NCBI RefSeq assembly: GCF_032397745.1
Contig: NZ_CP135921.1
Location: 1,426,001-1,490,000, forward strand
Source of the DNA: Bradyrhizobium prioriisuperbiae
GTDB lineage: Bacteria; Pseudomonadota; Alphaproteobacteria; Rhizobiales; Xanthobacteraceae
Reading direction: 5' to 3'
Length of the DNA: 64,000 nt
In this document: piece by piece, positions 35,933 to 44,424 of the stretch
Layout of the letters: each line of letters opens with the position of its first letter
Numbering within the stretch: position 1 is the stretch's first letter
Notes under the pieces: model-generated
Databases searched by the model: none
Told to the model about the DNA's origin: nothing
What the model saw: only the letters and a program-made list of their open reading frames with translations
Translations under genes and position numbers: made by a program

Positions 35933-36379
35933 ATGGATGATTTGAAATACCTTGCCGAGGCGTTCGACATGGCCAAAGCCGGCATGGCCGAAGGCGGCAT
36001 TCCGATCGGATCGGTGCTGGTCTGCGATGGCGAGGTGCTGGGACGGGGCAATAACCGCCGCGTTCAGCAGAATAGCGTCATTCACCACGCCGAGATGAAC
36101 TGCTTCGAGAATGCGGAGAGATATCCCGCCTCGGTCTATCGGACATCGACGCTGTTCTCGACCCTGTCGCCCTGCTTCATGTGCGCGGGAGCCGCGGTCC
36201 CCTTTGGCGTCAAGCGGGTGGTGATCGGCGAGAACCGCACGATCAACATGTCGGAACAATTTCTGCGCGACCAAGGCGTCGAGGTCCGCGTAATCGACGA
36301 TCCCGCCTGCCACCAGCTGCTGCAAGACTACATCAAGGCGCATCCCGAGGTCTGGGACGAGGACAAGGGCGATCACTGA
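35933..36379 (+). CDS. Nucleobase deaminase of the yeast cytosine deaminase (Fcy1) type
   Basis: A 148-residue zinc deaminase. Zinc ligands are His52 (HAEMNCFENA, with proton-shuttle Glu54) and Cys81/Cys84 (SPCFMCAGA). Its overall pattern follows yeast cytosine deaminase closely: EGGIPIGSVLV, VLGRGNNRR, VVIGENRTINMS, LRDQGVEVRVIDD and the acidic C-terminal tail HPEVWDEDKG. It would hydrolyse an exocyclic amino group from a cytosine-like base. CAGGAG precedes the ATG. Cytosine, isocytosine or a modified analogue are possible substrates. Confidence 0.85.
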   Translation: MDDLKYLAEAFDMAKAGMAEGGIPIGSVLVCDGEVLGRGNNRRVQQNSVIHHAEMNCFENAERYPASVYRTSTLFSTLSPCFMCAGAAVPFGVKRVVIGENRTINMSEQFLRDQGVEVRVIDDPACHQLLQDYIKAHPEVWDEDKGDH

Positions 36380-36416
36380 TGACGTCGGGCCCGATCTCCG
36401 CCCGCGGAAACTGCCG

Positions 36417-37311
36417 ATGAAGCCAGCCCGCTTTCGCTACTATCGTGCCAGGGATGCGAGGGACGCCGCCGAGAAACTCCGCGTTCATGGCAGGCCGGGC
36501 AAGGCATGCGCGCTCGCGGGCGGACAAAGTCTCGTCCCTGCGCTCGCCGCACGCGAGCAGCGCCCGGACCTGATCGTCGACATCATGGGCTGCGCGGACC
36601 TGCGCGACATATCGGTATCGGATAGCCGGCTCCGGATCGGCGCCGCCTGCCGCCAGTTCGAGGGCGAGGCCTCGCGAACGGTCATGGATGCATGCCCGTT
36701 GATCGCCGACGCGCTGCGATGGGTGGCGGTGCCGCAGGTGCGATCGAGAGGAACGGTCGTGGGCAGCCTGATCCAGGCCAATCCTGGCGGCGAGATGCCG
36801 GTTGTCGCCCGCACACTGGACGCCGACCTGGTCGTGCTGGACGAAGGCGGCGAGCCAAGATCGGAGCCGCCCGTCTCTATGCGGCAGCCGCGGGCACAAC
36901 CTTGCCGCCGCTGACATTGGCCGTCGGCGTCGAGTTTCCGGTTCTCGACGAACACGAACTGTGGGCGTTCGAGGAAATTCAGCTCCGCCCGGGCCATGTC
37001 GCGATCGCCTGCGCTGCCGTCGTCCTTCAGGTCAAGAACAGACAGATCCATTCGGCGCGCATCGGAATCGGCGGCCTGACGTCAAACCCATATCGCGCCG
37101 CGGCGGCCGAGGCGTTCCTGCAGGGAGTCAATCTCGACAATCACGAAACCGCATTTGCGACCGCGGCGGCAACCGCAGTGGAGGAACGCCGTGGCCGAGC
37201 CGGACCGATCTTCACGCATCCGACCGATACCGTCAGACCGCTGCGCGCACGGTCGTCCGAAACGCGCTGGCAAAGGCGACGCGGCGCTGCACTTGCATCA
37301 AAGGGGACTAG
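36417..37311 (+). pseudogene. Broken FAD-binding subunit of a xanthine-dehydrogenase/CO-dehydrogenase-type enzyme
   Basis: The first 150 codons (MKPARFRYYRARDARDAAEKL ... AGGQSLVP ... RGTVVGSLIQANPGGEMP ... DLVVLDEGGE) match the N-terminal FAD domain of CoxM/XdhB proteins, including the FAD motif AGGQS. Homology then jumps to another frame at about 36840-36870 (RLYAAAAGTTLPPL ... WAFEEIQLRPGHVAIA ... RIGIGGL) and again at about 37180-37210 to a third frame ending YRQTAARTVVRNALAKA before a stop at 37309-37311. Two frameshifts in the same direction leave only an N-terminal fragment. Sequencing error cannot be excluded, but two in one gene favours decay. Confidence 0.8.
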
Positions 37312-37313
37312 CA

Positions 37314-37802
37314 ATGGACGTCGCCGAGGATATGCACGTCGTTTCGATGTCGGTGAACGGCGAGCCGGTTTCCCGCTCGGTATCGTCCCGCACCCTTCTG
37401 TGCGATTTCATCCGCGACGACCTGCAGCTGGTGGCGACGCATATCGGATGTGGCGAAGGCGTTTGCGGGTCCTGCACCGTCATCATCGATGGCCAGCCGG
37501 CGCGGTCATGCACCCTCCTCGCGGTCCAGGCCGCAGGATCATCCATCGTTACCATCGAGGGCCTCAATCCCGACGTCGGACTGAACAAGGTGCAGGCCGC
37601 GTTCCAGGAATTCCACGCCCTGCAGTGCGGATTCTGCACGCCCGGCCTGCTGGCGACCGTGCATTCGATGGTCGAAGCCAGGCTTCCGGCGGACGACGAT
37701 ACGATCGTCGCCCACCTCTCGGGCCACCTCTGCCGCTGCACCGGCTACGTCAACATCCTCAAGGCCGTACGCAGCCTGCTGGCCGAGAACGCAGCCACGT
37801 AG
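37314..37802 (+). CDS. [2Fe-2S] small subunit of a molybdenum hydroxylase (CoxS/XdhC type)
   Basis: A 162-residue iron-sulfur protein. The plant-ferredoxin-type cluster motif is IGCGEGVCGSCTV with a later Cys in SCTLLA, and the second cluster motif is QCGFCTPG plus LCRCTGYVNI. Such subunits pass electrons from a molybdopterin subunit to the FAD subunit in xanthine-, nicotinate- or CO-dehydrogenase-like enzymes. The FAD subunit just upstream is frameshifted and no large molybdopterin subunit is in the window, so this subunit is probably orphaned. Confidence 0.9.
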   Translation: MDVAEDMHVVSMSVNGEPVSRSVSSRTLLCDFIRDDLQLVATHIGCGEGVCGSCTVIIDGQPARSCTLLAVQAAGSSIVTIEGLNPDVGLNKVQAAFQEFHALQCGFCTPGLLATVHSMVEARLPADDDTIVAHLSGHLCRCTGYVNILKAVRSLLAENAAT

Positions 37803-37824
37803 GCTGCGCTCTGCCTGCCGAGAT

Positions 37825-38799
37825 CTATTTCGCGAGCGTCAAATCCATCGACGCAGCAATCTTGGACTTGATGTAGTCACCAGCAATGACAGGCTCGTGC
37901 TGCGGCGGATGGGCCGCATCCGAACAGGTCGGCAGACAGGCTATCTCGGCGTTTTCGTTGGGTCCCACGAACGCCACCATGGACAGGCGCTGCGTCGAGC
38001 CGGTTAAATTCCGCGGCGGATTGATCACGCGATGGAGCGTCGACCGCCAACGACCATTGGTCCACCGGGACATCAAGTCGCCGACATTGATGACGAACGA
38101 TTCAGGAATGGGCGTAACGTCGTGCCAGCCGCCGTCATCCCAGATTTGCAGCCCGCCGGGCGCGGAATCCTGGCGCAAGACCGTCAGCCCGCCGTAGTCA
38201 TGATGCTCGCCATAGCGCATCTGGCCGGGCTTCGGCGGCGTTTCCTCGTCCGGGTAGTTGACAAATCGGAGCGTGAGAGACGCGTCGGAATAAGCCGCGT
38301 CGAAGTAGTGCTCGGGCAGATCGAGGGCGAGAGCTGACATGCGGGCGAGATAGCCCGTCAGTTCCTCCATTGCCTGGCAATATTGGGAAATGAGCGGACG
38401 CAGTTCTTTCGGCTCGGTGGGCCAGAAGTTTGGCTTTCCGGCTTGGCCTCGCAATTCCCGGTGTAGCGCACCAAAGACGAGGGCCTCGCAGAGATCGGGG
38501 GGAGTCTCCCCCGACAGTGTCTTCGCCACGCTTTCAATGCCGGCCGGCAGATAGCCGCGACTCTTGGCTTCTTCAGGCACGGTGTAGCAGAGCTTCTCGT
38601 CAAGCGGTTGGGCAAAGAAGAGCTTCGCCGCATCATAGGTGCTCTGGATCAGATCGTTCGAAATGCCGTGCCCGACGATCACCGCGAACCCGTTGTTCTC
38701 GAAGGCGGCCCCGAAGGATTTCGCGACGTGGGCTCGTGCGGCGGCGTCTCCATGGATAAAAGAACTGATGTCAATCGTGGCTACGGCATTGCGGCTCAT
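37825..38799 (-). CDS. Isopenicillin-N-synthase-like 2-oxoglutarate/Fe(II) dioxygenase
   Basis: A 324-residue cupin-fold oxygenase with the N-terminal DIOX_N part (GFAVIVGHGIS) and the catalytic core. Iron ligands are His199 and Asp201 (GEHHDYGGLT) and His256 (RSTLHRVIN); Arg271 and Ser273 (RLS) bind 2-oxoglutarate. The group includes thymine 7-hydroxylase, which fits the nucleobase setting, but the true substrate is unknown. ATG 38799 follows AAGGA. It is the last gene of the nine-gene minus-strand run, 60 bases after the dihydroxyphthalate-decarboxylase-like gene. Confidence 0.88.
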   Translation of the reverse strand: MSRNAVATIDISSFIHGDAAARAHVAKSFGAAFENNGFAVIVGHGISNDLIQSTYDAAKLFFAQPLDEKLCYTVPEEAKSRGYLPAGIESVAKTLSGETPPDLCEALVFGALHRELRGQAGKPNFWPTEPKELRPLISQYCQAMEELTGYLARMSALALDLPEHYFDAAYSDASLTLRFVNYPDEETPPKPGQMRYGEHHDYGGLTVLRQDSAPGGLQIWDDGGWHDVTPIPESFVINVGDLMSRWTNGRWRSTLHRVINPPRNLTGSTQRLSMVAFVGPNENAEIACLPTCSDAAHPPQHEPVIAGDYIKSKIAASMDLTLAK

Positions 38800-38859
38800 C
38801 TTCGGTCCTTTTCAGAATTCGCTTGGCTACATAGGATTTGGTTGTCGGTGAGGCGGCGC

Positions 38860-39837
38860 TTAGGTCGCGAGGATGTCCGCGCCCTCGAAAATATCCTCGA
38901 TCGCGAATTGCTTCTCGATCAGGCCGTCCTCCGCCATGTAGCGGATGATCGCCTCCAGCATCGCCTTGTTCTTCGCGACGCCGGCCGGCCAATAGTCGGC
39001 GCCGAGACGCTGCTTGGCGAGCAACAGATTCTCGAGCTGCCAGGGCAGCATGGTCGAGAGCGCCGTGCTGTCCGCAAGCTTCGACTGGGCCACCTCCTGC
39101 GCCGCCGCGAACGCCTTGAAGACGGCCATCGGCAAGTCGAGGTGCTTCTCGACGATCGAGCGCTTGATCGCGACGAGATGCATCGCCGGAAATACTCCGG
39201 TGCGATCGAAATAGCCGAGCTCGGCCGTCATAGGATCCTCGAACAGCCGGCCGACGGTCGCGGAAGGCCAGGTGCTCGGCGCCCTCGCCGTGTAGAGCGC
39301 GTCGATCTCTCCGCTGGCCAGCATCGATGCCAGGCTGCGGTCCGTGCATTGCTCGTGCTTGAATCGGGCCGGATAGAATTGCGGATGCTCATCGCCCGCG
39401 CGCGGCGCCTCGAGGCCACCGGCCACATAGATCGGCGATGCCCGGTCGAGGCCAAACTGATCGTGAAAGATGCCTCTCAGCCACACGGCGGCAGCCATGT
39501 CGAAGACCGGCACACCAATCCTTCGGCCCGCGAGATCGGCCGGAGACCGGATACCCCTGGTCTTGTTGATGAAGACGCTGGAGAGCCGGAAATGGCGCGA
39601 GGGAAACACCGGTAGGCCGACATATCTCCTGTCGGGCCGCTCCAGTGTCCGCAGATACGAAGTCAGCGGAAATTCACAGCAGTCGAAGGTGTGCTCGGTC
39701 AATTGCCGATTGAACAGGACTTGAACGCCCATCACCTCGATGTCAGCGGCGACCCCCTCCATCTCCACTTCGCCGGATACGAGTGGGCGCGTCCGGTCGG
39801 AGTCGCTGACGCCTATTCTCAGAGCCGTGCGTTCCAT
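38860..39837 (-). CDS. 4,5-dihydroxyphthalate-decarboxylase-like / periplasmic-binding-fold protein
   Basis: A 325-residue cytoplasmic protein (no signal peptide) of the family that contains 4,5-dihydroxyphthalate decarboxylase and NMT1-like binding folds. Typical stretches are DCCEFPLTSYLRTLERPDRRYVGLPVFPSRHFRLSSVF and RRIGVPVFDMAAAVWLRGIFHDQFGL near the middle, and WPAGVAKNKAMLEAIIRYMAEDGL at the end. Its start lies 19 bases inside the upstream DUF5591 gene, so translation is coupled. It could decarboxylate a ring carboxylate or bind an intermediate. Assignment below family level is not possible. Confidence 0.7.
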   Translation of the reverse strand: MERTALRIGVSDSDRTRPLVSGEVEMEGVAADIEVMGVQVLFNRQLTEHTFDCCEFPLTSYLRTLERPDRRYVGLPVFPSRHFRLSSVFINKTRGIRSPADLAGRRIGVPVFDMAAAVWLRGIFHDQFGLDRASPIYVAGGLEAPRAGDEHPQFYPARFKHEQCTDRSLASMLASGEIDALYTARAPSTWPSATVGRLFEDPMTAELGYFDRTGVFPAMHLVAIKRSIVEKHLDLPMAVFKAFAAAQEVAQSKLADSTALSTMLPWQLENLLLAKQRLGADYWPAGVAKNKAMLEAIIRYMAEDGLIEKQFAIEDIFEGADILAT

Positions 39838-40874
39838 GCTTTCTCCGTCACTTCCTCAGCCGACACCCGGCCGATCCGTTCAACCAATGCGTCGAGAAGC
39901 TCGGGAAGCGCCAATGGCGTCGCCCCCACGCCGCCGCGCGCATAGATCCCGTTCGCCTTCGCGACACTTACATTCAGCCGGCCCGCAAGGCGCTCGAGGG
40001 CGACCCGGCATTGCTCCCGGGTCGGCAAGCTGCAGATCGGCTTGCCCGGCAGATGGTCGTTGGCGCCGACCAGTTCCATCTTCTTGCTTCCGACCTGCCT
40101 GGTCGCGGGGACATTGTTCGCGGACCGCTCGTCGCGCGCCAGGACGAAGCTGCGATGTGTCAATCCCGGCGCCACCCAGGCGATGATGTCGTCGTAGTGA
40201 TGATCGATCCGGGCTACGACCTTGGCCACCGTTTCTGCCATCGCGTTGTGCATCAGCACATAGTGCCTGCGCTCCTCCCGGCCCCATTCCCAGCGCGTCG
40301 CCGAGCAGCGCTTGGCCGTGCAATCGGAGCGCCATGGCGAGACCGCATTGCCGCGGCCCTCGAACAGGCCAGGATCGTCGTAAGAGACGGCCGGCGACTG
40401 CTTGCCCCTGAACTCGGCAATATGCTCATAGGGCACGACGCCGAGCGGCTCCGAAATCACCATGCGATGCACCACAGTCCCAGCGCCATTCACGAGCGGC
40501 GACAGGTTCAGCACCTCCTGCGAGAATGGCGGCTCCAGCCGCGCCTGCAACTCCTGTGGCAGATAGATCCGGCCCGACGGCTTGAAGCCTTCGTCCAGCA
40601 GGCGCTGGTTGATCGCCTTGTGCTCCGACGAGAACGGATAAGGCTTCGTCTTGGTGCATGGCATGAACAGGAGGATGTTCCTGGTACCCTTCGGCAGGCG
40701 CGGCTCGTACTCGTACTCGACGAATTTCATCCACTCCACGATCCGGGGATGCTGGAGCGAGTCCACGTTGTCCTGCGGACTGTACAGGCAGAGGCTTTCA
40801 TCCAGCACGAACGGGCTCTGGATTTTCTGCGCCGATTCGAGCAGGCGCTTTGATCGGTCTTCTACGCTAACCAC
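39819..40874 (-). CDS. Stand-alone DUF5591 protein with archaeosine-synthase (ArcS) signature
   Basis: A 351-residue soluble protein. Residues 72-85 read PCTKTKPYPFSSEH, which fits exactly the ArcS motif PC-x3-KPY-x2-S-x2-H; downstream SEPLGVVPYEH (about 141-151) matches the next conserved ArcS segment. In archaea ArcS converts 7-cyano-7-deazaguanine in tRNA toward archaeosine. Here the tRNA-binding PUA and TGT-like domains are absent and the gene sits in a nucleobase-catabolism operon, so it may act on a free 7-deazapurine or another nitrile or amidine. GTG 40874 follows GGAGAG with seven-base spacing. Role inferred, motif seen. Confidence 0.7.
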   Translation of the reverse strand: MVSVEDRSKRLLESAQKIQSPFVLDESLCLYSPQDNVDSLQHPRIVEWMKFVEYEYEPRLPKGTRNILLFMPCTKTKPYPFSSEHKAINQRLLDEGFKPSGRIYLPQELQARLEPPFSQEVLNLSPLVNGAGTVVHRMVISEPLGVVPYEHIAEFRGKQSPAVSYDDPGLFEGRGNAVSPWRSDCTAKRCSATRWEWGREERRHYVLMHNAMAETVAKVVARIDHHYDDIIAWVAPGLTHRSFVLARDERSANNVPATRQVGSKKMELVGANDHLPGKPICSLPTREQCRVALERLAGRLNVSVAKANGIYARGGVGATPLALPELLDALVERIGRVSAEEVTEKAWNARL

Positions 40875-40904
40875 GATACTGCTCTCCGCTCTCTCGTTCT
40901 TCGA

Positions 40905-42410
40905 TCATGCCACTCGCGCCCCGGCACCCGGCGCCGCCTTTTCCGGGCCACCGATATCCAGCTCGACTTCGTTGTAAGACTTCAGGGAGACGAGATAGGA
41001 ATCGGCGTCCTCCACGAACAGCGCACGGCTTATTCCCGCGGCAACCCGCTCGACCCCGAACTTCAAGGCCGAGATGCCGGCCGAGCAGGCAAGGCTCGGC
41101 ATCGCCGCAAACGTGTAGCAGAACATGTTCCGGAGGAATGGCGCGGAGCCTGCGACCTTTTCAGTGAACTGGAAGTTAGCCGACAGATACGGATAGGCGC
41201 CAAGAACAGCGCTTTCCTCGCCCGGCGGGGGCGTATAGCGATCCGACCAGAGCGCGATCTTGTTGGAAAATCGGGCGAGCTCTTTCCTGGTCCCGAGATC
41301 CACCGTGAAGCCCGTGCCGGCAATCAGGAAATCGAACAGTTTCTTCTCGCCATCGACAGTGATGGCGACCTTGCCGTCTTCCACGCCGATCTGGTCCGGT
41401 GCAATCCAGAGCCTGAAGGAGAAGTTCGGAAACTTTGCACAGCGGTCGAATGTCTCCTGCGGCGGCGGCTGGTTCATGTCGAAGATCGTCTTCATGAACG
41501 TCCATTTCCTGGCGTCATCGAGGTCACCGAAGTGACGCAGGAAGCCCGCGAACTCCATCCACCTGTTAGGATTGACGACGGGAAGAGCCTTGCGGCGGAC
41601 CAGCAACTCCACCGACGCTGCACCATGCTCCAGCGCCGTGGCGGCATTATCAAAGGCTGACGCGCCTGCGCCGATCACGACGACCTTTTGTCCGGACAGT
41701 TGGGTGAAATCGATCGCCTCGGAGGTGTGCGCGTATAGGTGACGCGGCAGCGACTGCTCGATCAATTTTGGCGTCGTCCACGAGCCGGACCCCTCGATGC
41801 CGGTCGCGAGAACGACGTTGCGCGCATACAGCGTCTGCATGCCGCCGCCAATATTCGCGTGAACGGCCAGCAGCCCGTCCGGCAATGGCTCGATGTCGAA
41901 GACCTCAGCGTTGTTGGTGACGTCGATCCCGGCGACGTCGCGGACCCAGTTCAGATAGTGATGCCATTCGGTGCGAGGTACCTTGTCCAGGTCCAGCCAG
42001 GATTGCCTGCCGAACTTTGCTTCCCACCACGCTTCGGCCGAGAGGCTCGGAATCCCGAGGTCTGGTCCGGTCACGTGCTTTGGCGTCCTGAGCGAATGCA
42101 TTCGGGCGAATGTGGACCAGGGACCTTCCATGCCGGCTGAACTCCTGTCCAGCACGCGCACGTTCGAGACCTGCTCGCGCAGCAGCCGAAACGCGATCGA
42201 GGTCCCGCTTTGTCCGCCGCCAACGATGACCGCATCGGGCACGCCCTGGCCCCGGTGGACACGCGGGAGCACCCAGCTCCGTGCGGGGTAGCCCAGGCAA
42301 TCCATCTCGAAGCGCGCCTGTCGTGCCAGCTTCGAGAGGTTTTCGTTCGAGGACGGCGTGATGTCGCCAATTCTTGTCTTGCTGCGAGAACCCGAATTTC
42401 CTTCCGTCAT
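40905..42410 (-). CDS. FAD/NAD(P)-binding oxidoreductase (flavin monooxygenase-like)
   Basis: A 501-residue protein with two dinucleotide-binding motifs: VIVGGGQSGTS near residue 60 for FAD and KVVVIGAGASAFDNA near residue 230 for NAD(P)H, plus LIAGTGFTVD near the end. The order matches FMO, Baeyer-Villiger and N-hydroxylating monooxygenases. The ATG at 42410 overlaps the flavin reductase stop by four bases. It would hydroxylate, or transfer electrons to, an intermediate in the heterocycle pathway. Two-domain FAD/NAD(P) reductases are an alternative. Confidence 0.82.
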   Translation of the reverse strand: MTEGNSGSRSKTRIGDITPSSNENLSKLARQARFEMDCLGYPARSWVLPRVHRGQGVPDAVIVGGGQSGTSIAFRLLREQVSNVRVLDRSSAGMEGPWSTFARMHSLRTPKHVTGPDLGIPSLSAEAWWEAKFGRQSWLDLDKVPRTEWHHYLNWVRDVAGIDVTNNAEVFDIEPLPDGLLAVHANIGGGMQTLYARNVVLATGIEGSGSWTTPKLIEQSLPRHLYAHTSEAIDFTQLSGQKVVVIGAGASAFDNAATALEHGAASVELLVRRKALPVVNPNRWMEFAGFLRHFGDLDDARKWTFMKTIFDMNQPPPQETFDRCAKFPNFSFRLWIAPDQIGVEDGKVAITVDGEKKLFDFLIAGTGFTVDLGTRKELARFSNKIALWSDRYTPPPGEESAVLGAYPYLSANFQFTEKVAGSAPFLRNMFCYTFAAMPSLACSAGISALKFGVERVAAGISRALFVEDADSYLVSLKSYNEVELDIGGPEKAAPGAGARVA

Positions 42411-42919
42411 GATTTTACCAGTTGTTCGAGGTTCTTCGTATCCGAGAGAAGCTGTCCGCCGTAAAACAGCAGTGGCGCGCCCTCGTGGACGGCTAGGCTG
42501 TTGACGCTTCCGATGATGATCCGATGATCGCCGCCGTTGCGGATGTCGCAGGTCGCGCATTCCATGTGCGCGATGGCGCCCGCGATCAAAGGCAGTCCGC
42601 CCGGCGAGGCGACCGTTTCCGCCATCGCAAATCCTTCGAGGCTGCCAACCGCAAAACATCGCGCCAGCCTTGCCTGCTCCGAGGAAAGAATGCTGATCGC
42701 AAAGCTCGCAGCGGTCTCGAAAACCTGACGCGATTTGGCGCCGTTCCGCAGACTCCACAACACCAGCGGCGGCTGGAGCGAAACGGAAGAGAAGGAATTG
42801 ATGGTCATCCCCACGACCTGGCCACCATGACATGCCGTCACGACGGCAACGCCCGTGGCAAACCTGCCGCACGCACGGCGCAGGTCGGCAATCTCTATTG
42901 TCGTCGACGCGACCATCAT
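42407..42919 (-). CDS. Flavin reductase (HpaC/RutF type)
   Basis: A 170-residue FMN-binding split-barrel flavin reductase. Family marks are RFATGVAVVTA near residue 19, GMTINSFSSVSLQPPLVLWSL, and the C-terminal HRIIIGSVNSLAVHEGAPLLFYGG with the conserved His. It supplies reduced flavin to a two-component monooxygenase, very likely the HpaB-type enzyme encoded first in this operon. It overlaps the neighbours on both sides by four bases, so the gene order is tightly coupled. Confidence 0.92.
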   Translation of the reverse strand: MMVASTTIEIADLRRACGRFATGVAVVTACHGGQVVGMTINSFSSVSLQPPLVLWSLRNGAKSRQVFETAASFAISILSSEQARLARCFAVGSLEGFAMAETVASPGGLPLIAGAIAHMECATCDIRNGGDHRIIIGSVNSLAVHEGAPLLFYGGQLLSDTKNLEQLVKS

Positions 42920-44424
42920 GACGACGCCTCCGCCTTCGGGCGCACCAAGCGATCGAAACCAAGAGGCTCGCGCGAAAGATGCTGCGCGAAGGCGACGACG
43001 TGCGGTTCGAGCTGCGACGCGAGCGCCTTCACGCCGGACATGGTGACGGTGAGATCGGCCAGGCTGCCGGAGACGCGCTCCCCCAGGTCCGCGAGATCGA
43101 TGGAAACAAGCTTCCGGTTCCGCACCCTGAACACCCCGCCTGCCATGACATCTGTGACCGCAGCGGAATCGGCACAGGTCACGAGCTGGTTGACGGGGTC
43201 GTTGGCGGGCACGAAATCCACGTGCTCGGCATCGAGGAAGACAAGGTCGGCCGCCAGGCCGAGCGCTATCCTTCCGGCCTCATGTCCCAGAATGCGAGCG
43301 CCGTTCTTGGTCGCGAGCCGCAGGACTTCTCGAGCCGACAACCAATCTTCGCGCGCACTTGCGATCGCCCTGGCGCCGTACGACGCCAAGCGCATCGCCT
43401 GAAGCATGCTCAGCGCATCCGACGAATTGGCACCATCGGTTGCGAGGCCGACATTGATGCCCCGCTCGAGCATCGGCCTCACATGTGCGATGCCGGAGCC
43501 GAGGCGGAAATTGCTGGCGGGGATATGCGCGATCGAGCAGCCGTGCTCGGCCAGCAAGTCGAGATCGGCCTCATCGAGCCAGACGCCATGCGCTGCGGTG
43601 AATTTTGGCGAGAGTATCCCGAGATCGGCGAGATAGGCGACGGCCGAGACGCCATACACCCGTCGTGCGACGACCGCCTGTAGGCGCGACTCCGCCACGT
43701 GCATATGGATAGGAAGATCATGGCAGACCGCGAGATCGCAGCAGTTCAGCAAGAACTGTTCCGAACAGTGATGCGGGATCGTCGGCGCGATCGCGAGCGT
43801 GACGCCGGACGGCAACTCGCCACGGGCCGCAACGATTTGACGGATGGCGTCCATCGTCGAGTCGCTCGGCGCAAGCACCATCTTGCCGACTTCCTCGCGC
43901 AACTGCGGCGGAAGCGCGTCGGTCAATCCGGGGATGGATTGGAAAAGGCTCTTGTCCGCGACCATGGGCGCGAGTACCGCCCGCATTCCGGCATCGTGGT
44001 AGGCTGCCGCAACGGCCAGGAAACCTTCTCGGGTCGGCTGCGGAAACTCGTAGACCAGGTCGAAGCAGGCGGTGCAGCCTTTCGACAGCATGTCGATCGC
44101 ACCGATCAGGGTCGACAGATAGATCGTCGCAGGATCACGCTTTCCGCCAAGCCATGGACCGTTGGTGAGCGAGGCCTCCAGCGTCCAGGCGTCGGCCACT
44201 CCCTTCATCAGGTTGGCGTGGCCGTGGGTGTGGGCGTTGACGAAGCCCGGGCAGATGAATCTGGCCGTGGCGTCGTGCACCAGCGCGCTCTCATCCCAAA
44301 GCGTGCCCGGCTCGCCAACGTCAGCGATCAAGCCATCAACAACAAGCACGTCCTTCCTTCCGGTGACGCCATCGGCGGAAAGCAGCGTGCCGCCCCGGAT
44401 AAGGATGCGTCCCGCGCGCGTCAT
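42916..44424 (-). CDS. Zinc amidohydrolase (deaminase/hydrolase of the SAH/MTA-guanine deaminase group)
   Basis: A 502-residue metal-dependent hydrolase. Metal motifs are VNAHTHGHANLMKG, IHMHVAES, TAAHGVWLDE and GLATDGANSSD. A C-terminal extension of about 60 residues follows the composite beta-domain. The family deaminates or hydrolyses ring amino groups or cyclic amides (guanine, SAH, triazines). It differs clearly from the 8-oxoguanine-deaminase-like protein at 30572, so the island has at least two different amidohydrolases plus a broken third. ATG 44424 overlaps the preceding gene's stop by four bases. Confidence 0.85.
   Translation of the reverse strand: MTRAGRILIRGGTLLSADGVTGRKDVLVVDGLIADVGEPGTLWDESALVHDATARFICPGFVNAHTHGHANLMKGVADAWTLEASLTNGPWLGGKRDPATIYLSTLIGAIDMLSKGCTACFDLVYEFPQPTREGFLAVAAAYHDAGMRAVLAPMVADKSLFQSIPGLTDALPPQLREEVGKMVLAPSDSTMDAIRQIVAARGELPSGVTLAIAPTIPHHCSEQFLLNCCDLAVCHDLPIHMHVAESRLQAVVARRVYGVSAVAYLADLGILSPKFTAAHGVWLDEADLDLLAEHGCSIAHIPASNFRLGSGIAHVRPMLERGINVGLATDGANSSDALSMLQAMRLASYGARAIASAREDWLSAREVLRLATKNGARILGHEAGRIALGLAADLVFLDAEHVDFVPANDPVNQLVTCADSAAVTDVMAGGVFRVRNRKLVSIDLADLGERVSGSLADLTVTMSGVKALASQLEPHVVAFAQHLSREPLGFDRLVRPKAEASS

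Noticed and set aside
36692..37876. A separate plus-strand gene overlapping the FAD and FeS subunits
   Set aside because: Only its middle part resembles a protein, and that part is the shifted continuation of the FAD subunit; the rest is shadow of the FeS gene.
38860..39837. Component of the NMT1-type ABC importer
   Set aside because: It has a binding-protein-like fold but no signal peptide and is embedded in the enzyme operon, so a periplasmic role was not assigned.
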